Source of the DNA: Methanobrevibacter sp.
GTDB taxonomy: Archaea > Methanobacteriota > Methanobacteria > Methanobacteriales > Methanobacteriaceae
Reading direction: 5' to 3'
Length of the DNA: 37,074 nt
Assembly (NCBI GenBank): GCA_017459665.1
Contig: JAFUCN010000035.1
Location: 1 to 37,074, forward strand
Under the pieces are notes generated by a model. It ran no database searches. It saw nothing but the letters and a program-made list of their open reading frames with translations, and had not been told where the DNA came from. A program made the position numbers and the translations under genes. Shown one piece after another: positions 30,001 through 33,891 of the stretch. The first letter of the stretch is position 1. Each line of letters starts with the position of its first letter.

Positions 30001-30437
30001 GAGAAATTGTAAATGTCGTATTTGCTGGTAAAACATATTCAATCAAGACCAATGCAACCGGCCATGCCGTAAGAACCATCGGTCTTGCACCTGGATTATA
30101 TGGTGTCTATTCCATATATGAAGGTTATAAAACCGATGCTAATGTCATTCATGTTACACAGATTTTAAAATCAAGCAATGTGAATGTTAAAAAGTCAGCT
30201 TCTAAATTAACACTTAAAGCAACACTAAAATCATCTGATGGTAAAGCATTGGCAGGCAAAAAGCTAACCTTTACATTTAAAGGTAAAACATACTCTGCCA
30301 AAACCGATGCAAAAGGTATTGCAAAAGTAGTTATCAAGAAGAATGTCATTAAAAAGCTTAAGGCCGGCAGTTCCTACAAGTTTAAGGTTAAATATGTAAA
30401 TGACAGCATTTCCAAAATTGTAAAAGTTAAAAAATAG
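24006..30437 (+). CDS. giant Ig-repeat adhesin-like protein
   Basis: 2143 residues from ATG 24006; translation may instead begin at ATT 24024 or 24027, after the Shine-Dalgarno. The signal peptide is VVMAILAIALVMICLGAV, with cleavage near VSA/S. An acidic stretch ends in VLGDDV, then an N-terminal domain (about 100-200) is followed by a long stalk of Ig-like Big_3-type repeats (about 205-1880). Two of these, at about 555-650 and 925-1020, share the run FYYDG(E/Q)TTPIDTVDLASK. A domain near 1600-1705 (LKIRDADSPSNTTITISGEG) is related to the tandem domains of the 15170 protein. The shared Lys-rich C-terminal module occupies about 1881-2143. No beta-helix, protease or membrane anchor is present. 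It probably extends beyond the wall as a filament-like adhesin; the ligand is unknown. It has its own dyad-type promoter and terminator. Confidence 0.87.
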   Translation: MRTRGEIIKLDKVVMAILAIALVMICLGAVSASSVDEVNATLEAVNDNSQETIVIDKINEIPADEANLDSYVSVENEKRVLNKNVLKASDEDVLGDDVPQIRDKNSGNTEVTVSAGTSITIEAYMTYDDGGYMWGLQKSSDSSFSTKENINYYQTGHAYWHDFYTTTLNDEGTFYFRIHNYNDRYGINSEPLIYHVGGSSSNTKETAVSITIPSTGTTGTPFTVSYSVTEKDSTTGVDSGTLTFYDENGQIGSPVTLSSSSGTFSHTYSTANTYNIHAQYTASSGYEDSQSSSSQIIISDSGSEPSGSEEIILSFEQGTTSEGTGHLYSFNNENAWVSVVAGNNNPTYVNFAVDYGTNSESSPVIQWKKSTDSAWNDISYTGNTPRIGFSNGKYTDVTYADGYTYDVRVSNGGKTSNTLTVKCIQGYTDIYDFDCDLDEGDEGQTIQVKFKPTFKQNSEYPFVQGYVSFFSSESRDASSRLGTIHASSSSELDNGYIVGQITLPLVDSTGEYDIYYVFVGQAKDTYNELNGYNDLYNFKITINDVAQVAVTPEIAIEVNASNVLQSEKVKVNVTVSNEGTSINEGQVAFYYDGETTPIDTVDLASKDYIEIDTSALTVGTTYTVLAKYLGVENKYNPKDSETGTFTVVVKPEISLTPSEALTIRQGQSETLTPSISPEVTSGSITYFDGDEEIEGLTDVEYNTPFTTGALSVGIHSISVKYNGTSGFLASEKSAPVNVIVNPSTGFVIDIANRTYGEHSIATITVAQAGEYTIVISDIESPFTKTFADAGTDTIDLGVLKASDLYTATLKFGDEVLNTTKFNVTKKTPTEIRLNSDLDENPVEGTANKISATVWDGQSQITVGTITFKEEGKSDVERAIGAEYDLTDLSVGTHIITVEFSGNDNYTVLSSEKTITVKEIITPNIALQVNESNVIKGNKVKLNVTVANGESVIREGQVAFYYDGQTTPIDTVDLASKDYIEIDTSDLTVGTSYTVLAKYLGVENKYNPKESETRTFSVVEPPVLQTLPLTLTIEGKTSINVTHGIYYELYAESTIDNVALKLYDGSDEVSGNYKTNTPFNLYWGSEEVGMHDVYVVFEGNQTHQSAESHVSVKVYPKATSTLYLELTPNNSVEGNVVDVTAKVYYESGSDKVYLTEGILTLYSSYNDWYNNENAIATLNIKDSGSFSYNVPSATDSPSSSNILYGDFEGINGEYYYVTTSYISDSFYSIKPNTVSLELSSSEVTSGESVTLTVTVSNYKTLSEDSLVRVYVDDALKGSFETSYSYGYYNLVNTYSLDTTGLSDREHSIYVKYDGIVDRYFYYAGNSSEKLSLNVISSTPVVKTISISSDEIDYNTKATLTVTGTAGTYTVTVNGHDYDVTVPDSGSATVLIDEILAANTTAYGVRIVSTTDSTLNNVSTLLVKAISPGLSVSSTKTSITYGEAITISADKNSQATGDVKFYEGASEINVNNVVLTAGSHTITAKYAGNGNYSAEDKSITINVAKATNNVVITAGDVTLPSDVSVSVKADIAGTYIVKFDSTHSVSVTVSSNGATGSQTISLPAGSYTPSIIGYSDDNYEASVTASRLTVSNQQETPAVVASLKIRDADSPSNTTITISGEGNITINLEYYVVKPYDGATVEYIAFNVNGETKSIDHIVNGAYTKVSFTVNETSTFTLSAYYFAWKLLENECNVTSNSLTYNILVKNQTVSDTVTISVSDVIYPNNATGIVKSTVDGDYIVNVNNKDYEVKVANGTSSVTFDVLVPGEYKVTVISKANAGIKSIASFKVEKISDFEMNCQAVNATAGNTKLIAVLADGAKGSVSLSIGNKTYNSSVENGKATVDLSDLKAGSYIVQTSYSGDDIYSNKTSTDIIYISGTESDSTIIASDMKRGYNSGMDFNATFKDLSGNILSNANVTFVVENQTFSLLTDANGVARFNNSLDVGIYSITLINPATGEIKNANLTIVARLIGNVNITGDYLSCPSYIVQAFGDDGLPVGEGEIVNVVFAGKTYSIKTNATGHAVRTIGLAPGLYGVYSIYEGYKTDANVIHVTQILKSSNVNVKKSASKLTLKATLKSSDGKALAGKKLTFTFKGKTYSAKTDAKGIAKVVIKKNVIKKLKAGSSYKFKVKYVNDSISKIVKVKK
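25745..27045 (+). repeat. pair of duplicated Ig-like domains 1110 bp apart in the 24006 adhesin
   Basis: About 25756-25930 and 26866-27040 encode almost the same 58-residue run at an offset of 1110 bp (370 codons). The differences are mostly in third codon positions, so the protein is held while the DNA has drifted, unlike the fresh 360-bp repeat in the 15170 gene. Confidence 0.75.
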
Positions 30438-30476
30438 GGATTTCATATCCTTATTTTTCTTATTTTTTATAGTTGT
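30434..30476 (+). terminator. hairpin plus T-tract terminator
   Basis: ATAGGGAT (30434-30441) pairs with ATCCTTAT (30447-30454) with one G-T pair, followed by TTTTTCTTATTTTTT. The stem includes the TAG stop of the 24006 gene. Confidence 0.6.
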
Positions 30477-30568
30477 GAATTTAATTTTACAACGATTTTG
30501 TTTTCAATTAATATTTATCATATAACAACTGATTTGTCAGTATTTCCTTTTAAGATAATATATTATAA

Positions 30569-30584
30569 TTTAGGTATAACTAAA
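30569..30584 (+). promoter_or_regulatory. orphan TTTAG-N6-CTAAA dyad
   Basis: TTTAGGTATAACTAAA matches the adhesin promoter dyads at 10838, 15051 and 23950, but no gene follows in either direction. It may be the remnant of a lost adhesin promoter. Confidence 0.5.
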
Positions 30585-30710
30585 CATTCTATTATTGAAA
30601 TAGGAAACAAAAATAGATTATTTTATATATTAGAATTTATTTATAATTTATTGTATAATTTCGATTATACCTAAATAAAGGTATTTTAATTTAAGTTGAA
30701 TTTTAATTTT

Positions 30711-30725
30711 ACCTCAAGTACGCAT
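30711..30725 (-). promoter_or_regulatory. orphan inverted adhesin leader (ATGCGTACTTGAGGT)
   Basis: On the minus strand this reads ATGCGTACTTGAGGT, identical to the core of the leaders of the + strand adhesins, with a TATA-like TATAAAATTT (30742-30733) just before it. What follows is only about 19 codons (from an ATT) before a stop, with no clear signal peptide. It is the 5' end of a deleted adhesin gene or a short RNA. Confidence 0.5.
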
Positions 30726-30737
30726 TTGATTTAAATT

Positions 30738-30800
30738 TTATACCTTTATTAGTTTAAATTTCATTTTTGGTATAAATTTCAAAGCGGTTGAGTTAATGCA
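30738..30800 (-). pseudogene. duplicated msrB 3' end
   Basis: The minus frame from 30800 reads CINSTALKFIPK and then diverges to MKFKLIKV and a stop. The intact MsrB ends in [19 protein letters not shown]. At the DNA level 30772-30800 and 31087-31115 match in 28 of 29 bases (mismatch at 30788), 315 bp apart in direct orientation, and the similarity ends abruptly on both sides. Confidence 0.6.
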
Positions 30801-30811
30801 TGAATTTAGTT

Positions 30812-30961
30812 CTACTTATTTTCAATACTTGAATTTCTCGATTTGAGGCTATTTAAATCAACTTTTCGTGTACCTTCGTAATTTCCACTTTCAAAAAGTT
30901 CAATTCTTTCATTATAATAGGAAGCTTCTTCATACTAAGATCCTTTTCTATAATTACTCAT
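30812..30961 (-). pseudogene. small interrupted reading frame of unknown family
   Basis: From ATG at 30961 the minus strand reads MSNYRKGS, a TAG at 30937-30935, then 40 further open codons (YEEASYYNERIELFESGNYE and onward) to a stop at 30814-30812. The composition is protein-like (Glu/Asn/Tyr/Lys-rich) but no ribosome binding site is clear and no family is recognised. It could be a small gene broken by one nonsense change, or chance. Confidence 0.3.
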
Positions 30962-31055
30962 GTTTTTTCTCTATTATTTAAATTTTGCTTTTAAATGATT
31001 GCAATTTTACATATTGGTACAATATTTTATTTAAATTTAAAATAAGCGTCTAAAA

Positions 31056-31934
31056 CTAGATATGATTATCCAATTCACGTTTAGGAATAAATTTCAAAGC
31101 GGATGAGTTAATGCAGTACCTTTTAGAACCACCGGGACCATCATGAAAGAGGTGTCCGAGGTGTGAGTTTGATTTGGCGCTTCTAACTTCAATGCGTGTA
31201 CTTCCATGAGAAAAGTCTCTGTGTAATGTAACAGCATCTTCAGATATCGGCTTTGAAAATGCAGGCCATCCGCATCCTGAATCGAATTTGTCATCTGAAG
31301 AAAAGAGAACTTCACCATCTACAACATCTACATATACACCATCTTCAAAAAAGTCATCATACTTTCCACTATATGGTGCTTCTGTCATTGCAAGCTGTGT
31401 TATTTCATACTCTTTGCGGCTCAAGTGGTCGAATTCTTCATCGTCTATTAAATTTAAATCAACATGACAGTAGCCCTGTGGATTTCTTTCAAGATACTTT
31501 TGGTGATAGTCTTCAGCAGGATAGAAACTGTTAATTGCGTGAGCCTCAACAGCTATTTTTTTGGATGCTTCAGCCTGCTTTAATCTCAAAAACTTCAAAA
31601 CAACACTTTTTTGAGAGTCTTCCTGCCAGTAGATTCCGGTTCTGTATTGCGTACCAACATCTGCACCCTGACGGTTTTTGCTATGTGGATCAATAATTTT
31701 AAAGAAATTCTCCAAAATGTCTTCAAGTGAAATGATTTCAGGATTGTATGTTACCTTGACGGTTTCAGCATGACCTGTTTTTCCAGTGCATACCTTTTCA
31801 TAGGTTGGTGCCAAATCGATGCCGTTTGCATATCCCACTTCCGTCTGGTTGACTCCCTTAAGTCTTGAGATGAATGCTTCAACACCCCAGAAGCATCCTC
31901 CGGCTAGATAGATTACCTGCTGTTTTACAAACAT
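31056..31934 (-). CDS. msrAB: bifunctional peptide methionine sulfoxide reductase MsrA/MsrB
   Basis: 292 residues: a fusion that repairs oxidised methionine in proteins, MsrA acting on the S-sulfoxide and MsrB on the R-sulfoxide. MsrA occupies about 5-158, with the catalytic motif GGCFWG (Cys14), GYANG, GHAETV and a C-terminal GYC (Cys156) suited to resolve the sulfenic acid. MsrB occupies about 170-285, with [11 protein letters not shown] (Cys221, likely resolving), [10 protein letters not shown] and the catalytic [11 protein letters not shown] (Cys274). The two CxxC pairs that bind zinc in many MsrB proteins are replaced (VDVVDG, RSAKSN), so this is the zinc-free form typical of A-B fusions. 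No signal peptide, hence cytoplasmic. It is useful to a strict anaerobe facing oxygen bursts. The start is the ATG giving the normal short N-end before the MsrA strand. Upstream, on the minus strand, CTTTATATTG can serve as TATA box. Confidence 0.95.
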   Translation of the reverse strand: MFVKQQVIYLAGGCFWGVEAFISRLKGVNQTEVGYANGIDLAPTYEKVCTGKTGHAETVKVTYNPEIISLEDILENFFKIIDPHSKNRQGADVGTQYRTGIYWQEDSQKSVVLKFLRLKQAEASKKIAVEAHAINSFYPAEDYHQKYLERNPQGYCHVDLNLIDDEEFDHLSRKEYEITQLAMTEAPYSGKYDDFFEDGVYVDVVDGEVLFSSDDKFDSGCGWPAFSKPISEDAVTLHRDFSHGSTRIEVRSAKSNSHLGHLFHDGPGGSKRYCINSSALKFIPKRELDNHI

Positions 31935-31998
31935 ACTATTAGTTTTGTTTTCAACAATATAAAGTTAAATGGCAATTCAAATTCCGACAAAAATCTTT

Positions 31999-32030
31999 TA
32001 AATTAAAAAAACCATACTTTAATATGGAGG
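31999..32030 (+). promoter_or_regulatory. promoter and RBS region of the 32040 gene with small inverted repeat
   Basis: A TATA-like TTTAAATTA (about 31997-32005) precedes CCATA (32012-32016) and TATGG (32023-32027), a 5-bp inverted repeat that runs into the Shine-Dalgarno GGAGG (32026-32030). ATG follows 9 nt later. The repeat could hide the ribosome binding site in the RNA or be an operator. Confidence 0.4.
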
Positions 32031-32039
32031 AATTAAGCT

Positions 32040-32234
32040 ATGTTTTACAGTACTATTATGAAAATTGATTCAATTGACAGGCTTAGAGATATCAGAGATG
32101 CATTACTCGTTGAACAAGGTATCAACCCTACTCGTCAAGGTGAACAGGCTATCAAAGTGGTAGTTGAAAGAATCGATGAAATTCAGGCTACTTTAGATAA
32201 ATCTGCAACAAAAAACAGAAACAGAAACAGATAA
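32040..32234 (+). CDS. small conserved-looking protein, function unknown
   Basis: 64 residues, ATG with GGAGG 9 nt upstream. The sequence is a probable soluble, largely helical protein with alternating charge (IDRLRDIRDALLVEQG, then AIKVVVERIDEIQATL) and a basic RNRNRNR-type tail. It has no signal peptide or membrane segment. Strong ribosome binding site, promoter-like AT-rich DNA and good codon texture support a real gene. The family is not recognised; the two amphipathic stretches could support dimerisation, and the Arg/Asn tail could contact nucleic acid, but this is inference. Its stop codon directly abuts the GTG of the next gene, so the two form an operon. A second in-frame ATG (32058) would give a slightly shorter product. 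Confidence 0.75.
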   Translation: MFYSTIMKIDSIDRLRDIRDALLVEQGINPTRQGEQAIKVVVERIDEIQATLDKSATKNRNRNR

Positions 32235-32510
32235 GTGATTTTTGTGTTAAGGCGAGTAACCAGCACTAGACGATTGCTTAGAAAAAGAATGTACAAGGCA
32301 CCCCATAATCGTCATAGGCAAAATACGTATTATCGTGAAAATAAAAACCTTGTAAAAGCCCATCAGGAAAAGTTCAAGGATATGAATGGGCCAAACATAA
32401 GACGCAAAAGAAGACCTAAACGTGAAGTCGATGAAGGTTTTAAAATGTCTTACAGGTACAAATATTATCAAATTGATATAATAGAAGATGATGAAGAATT
32501 AGATGAATAA
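32235..32510 (+). CDS. small highly basic protein, function unknown
   Basis: 91 residues from GTG 32235, which immediately follows the TAA of the 32040 gene with no spacer, so translation is probably coupled. The first 65 residues are very rich in Arg/Lys/His/Asn (RRVTSTRRLLRKRMYK, NIRRKRRPKREV) and the last 12 are acidic (IIEDDEELDE). No membrane segment, signal peptide or cysteine is seen. The charge pattern suggests an RNA- or DNA-binding protein, but no family is recognised. It could also start at an inner codon (for example ATG 32290, the M of RKRMYK). It converges on the SseB-like operon with only 6 bp between the two stop codons. Confidence 0.65.
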   Translation: MIFVLRRVTSTRRLLRKRMYKAPHNRHRQNTYYRENKNLVKAHQEKFKDMNGPNIRRKRRPKREVDEGFKMSYRYKYYQIDIIEDDEELDE

Positions 32511-32530
32511 TTCTTCTTAAAACTCTTTTT
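32493..32530. terminator. hairpin at the convergent 3' ends
   Basis: GAAGAATTA (32493-32501) pairs with TAATTCTTC (32508-32516) and is followed on the + strand by CTTTTTTT (about 32523-32530). It overlaps the last codons of the basic protein and lies between two convergent genes, so it may act for the + strand. Confidence 0.45.
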
Positions 32531-32780
32531 TTGAAATAACTCTATTTTCGTTATGGATATTTAATATGATGCCTGAAAAAGCATCATCGTTTTTTGAAAG
32601 CTCTTTAAACAGTTCAGCTGATACTTCAGTCGGTTCGTAATCAGTTAACTCTAAATATTCAAAGCCTTTTTTGTATTCTTCTAATGAAGAAAAGACAATA
32701 ATCTTAAAGTCATCAAGGCTTCCTGTTACAAGAAAGTCCCTTTCGTGGTCATCTCCAAGTGTTGGGCAAATGAATTTCAT
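32517..32780 (-). CDS. SseB-like domain protein (third gene of operon)
   Basis: 87 residues, cytoplasmic. The layout is that of a minimal SseB N-terminal-type domain: an FLVTGSLDDFKIIVFSSLEEYKKG segment split over strand and helix, and GIILNIHNENRVI at the end, corresponding to the (V/P)xFTSxxEL and GIVINP signatures of that family. Its ATG directly follows the TAA of the upstream gene with no spacer, a clear operon arrangement. The function of SseB-like proteins is poorly known (named for serine sensitivity when overexpressed in E. coli); here it is probably an accessory or small-molecule/protein-binding module. The assignment rests on motif shape only. Confidence 0.6.
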   Translation of the reverse strand: MKFICPTLGDDHERDFLVTGSLDDFKIIVFSSLEEYKKGFEYLELTDYEPTEVSAELFKELSKNDDAFSGIILNIHNENRVISKKEF

Positions 32781-33224
32781 TTAAAAACTTCCTGTTCTGT
32801 CCATATTGAAGTTCTGTGAATGGGGATTGATTACAAAGCCCTGAAAATATTCGTCCTCTTCAGCCATTTTGGAAATGTCTTCAGGTGAGATTACTTTCAT
32901 CTCAAGCTTGTCCAAAAAGAGTTTAGCGATTTTTGCACTTCCAATGGCATACTCACGAATATCTGTAAAGACAGGAATAATGTATTGCCTGCTTGCTTCA
33001 GTTAAGGTCAACTTGACAGGTTTTTCAGCCTCATCAACCAGTGTAAAATAGATTTCATCAGGATAAGCTAATCTGATGTTTTTCTTAACTGCTTCAAGCT
33101 CAGGAGCATCCTCGCTTTTAAGCTTTTTTGCCATGTCAGCATATATCTGGATATACTCCTTAAGCTGGCTTTTGGAAGCCTTTACATTATTTTTCTTGTA
33201 GTCTTCGTAATCTTTAGGATTCAT
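32781..33224 (-). CDS. SseB-like domain protein (second gene of operon)
   Basis: 147 residues from the ATG at 33224 (MNPKDYEDYKK), one base after the TAG of the upstream gene. The frame stays open for 66 more codons upstream, but that part overlaps the other gene and reads as low-quality sequence, so the inner start is preferred. An N-terminal helical part with Lys/Glu alternation (SQLKEYIQIYADMAKKL) precedes an SseB-like half: YIIPVFTDIREYAIG at about 90-104, then EYFQGFVINPHSQNFNM near the end. No signal peptide or membrane segment. The shared signatures with both flanking genes suggest the three arose by duplication and may assemble together. The family call is tentative. Confidence 0.62.
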   Translation of the reverse strand: MNPKDYEDYKKNNVKASKSQLKEYIQIYADMAKKLKSEDAPELEAVKKNIRLAYPDEIYFTLVDEAEKPVKLTLTEASRQYIIPVFTDIREYAIGSAKIAKLFLDKLEMKVISPEDISKMAEEDEYFQGFVINPHSQNFNMDRTGSF

Positions 33225-33225
33225 A

Positions 33226-33714
33226 CTATTCACAGCAGTCGTGGACATCTTCGTGGGAAATGACAAAGTCCCATTGAGGTGCGTTGATTGCAAGGCCGAT
33301 GAATTCCTCATCGTCGTGGTGGTCAGCAATAATTTCATTTCCTGTTTTTTTCTCACATACAAATTCAATGTCACCGAATTCATCTTTAAACTCTTCGATT
33401 GCAGCGTTTGCCTCTTCCTCATCAGTAAAAGCAGGAATTACAAACTCTTCTGAGTCTTCTTCTTCATCACTTACAATAAGTGCAACAACTTCCTTTTCCT
33501 CGCCGGAGCCGTTTAGGACAATGATGAATTCCTCATTGAAAACCTTGTGTTCGATGTCATGGTAGATTTCATTGAGTTCATTGATCTGGTCAATGTTTTC
33601 CTCTTCAAAGCTTTCTGGAAGCTCTTCGTTTTCATCCAAGCTGCTTTCGATTTTTTCGTTTAAGTCATCGTCAAGTTCTATGAATTTTTCAATTAATTGT
33701 TTAACTTCGCTCAT
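33226..33714 (-). CDS. acidic SseB-like domain protein (first gene of operon)
   Basis: 162 residues from the ATG at 33714 (MSEVKQLIEKF), preceded by GTGATT as a ribosome binding site. An ATG 11 codons further out (33747) lacks such a site and would add a hydrophobic, unlikely FLKTYFYVII. The first 60 residues are an acidic helical region (Asp/Glu-rich); the rest resembles an SseB N-terminal domain: EEFVIPAFTDEEEANAAIEEF, then FIGLAINAPQWDFVI. It ends in His-Asp-Cys-Cys-Glu. Very low pI and no membrane segment indicate a soluble cytoplasmic protein. It is first in a tightly packed three-gene operon; the promoter region upstream carries inverted repeats. The molecular function is unknown. Confidence 0.62.
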   Translation of the reverse strand: MSEVKQLIEKFIELDDDLNEKIESSLDENEELPESFEEENIDQINELNEIYHDIEHKVFNEEFIIVLNGSGEEKEVVALIVSDEEEDSEEFVIPAFTDEEEANAAIEEFKDEFGDIEFVCEKKTGNEIIADHHDDEEFIGLAINAPQWDFVISHEDVHDCCE

Positions 33715-33745
33715 AATAATCACGTAAAAATAAGTTTTTAAAAAC

Positions 33746-33800
33746 AAATGAACATTCTCTTCCTAAACACCACTAAAGGAATACAAACGAATGCTCATTT
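33746..33800. promoter_or_regulatory. inverted repeat in the SseB-like operon promoter
   Basis: AAATGAACATTC (33746-33757) and GAATGCTCATTT (33789-33800) are inverted with one mismatch. On the minus strand the proximal arm lies just upstream of a TATA-like TTTTTAAAAAC (about 33744-33733) and the ATG at 33714, a good position for an operator. Confidence 0.45.
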
Positions 33801-33811
33801 CAACCATCACC

Positions 33812-33854
33812 ATTGTTCATATTATAAAAAAATAGTATGTAAAATATGAACAAT
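33812..33854. repeat. 12-bp perfect inverted repeat downstream of panE
   Basis: ATTGTTCATATT (33812-33823) and AATATGAACAAT (33843-33854) are perfectly inverted around 19 bp that includes ATAGTATG; a T-run lies in the loop on the minus strand. It may end panE transcription or, since it shares the ATGAACA half-site with the repeat at 33746-33800, be a second operator. Confidence 0.5.
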
Positions 33855-33891
33855 ACTATTTTAATTTTTAACATATATAAAGGTTTAGTAT

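Larger units (their letters stand above)
30438..31055. other. 618-bp intergenic scar between adhesin block and msrAB
   Basis: No intact gene is seen here. From left to right it contains the terminator of the 24006 gene; an orphan TTTAG-N6-CTAAA dyad (30569-30584); a decayed half copy reading TTTAGGTATAATCGAAA on the minus strand (about 30660-30676); an inverted adhesin leader (30711-30725); a duplicated piece of the msrB 3' end (30738-30800, minus frame); a small interrupted reading frame on the minus strand (30812-30961); and AT-rich DNA to the msrAB stop. It looks like the residue of one or more rearrangements. Confidence 0.6.

Noticed and set aside
30843..30860. TTGAGGCTATTTAAATCAAC resembles the 17604 leader and start (TTGAGGTATTTAAATGAA).
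   Set aside because: It lacks the GCGTAC part, needs a one-base gap and has no frame after it; likely chance in AT-rich DNA.
33225..33422. Upstream extension of the second SseB-like gene (66 extra codons).
   Set aside because: It overlaps the well-supported first gene in another frame, and the extension has low-complexity Thr/Leu runs with no ribosome binding site.
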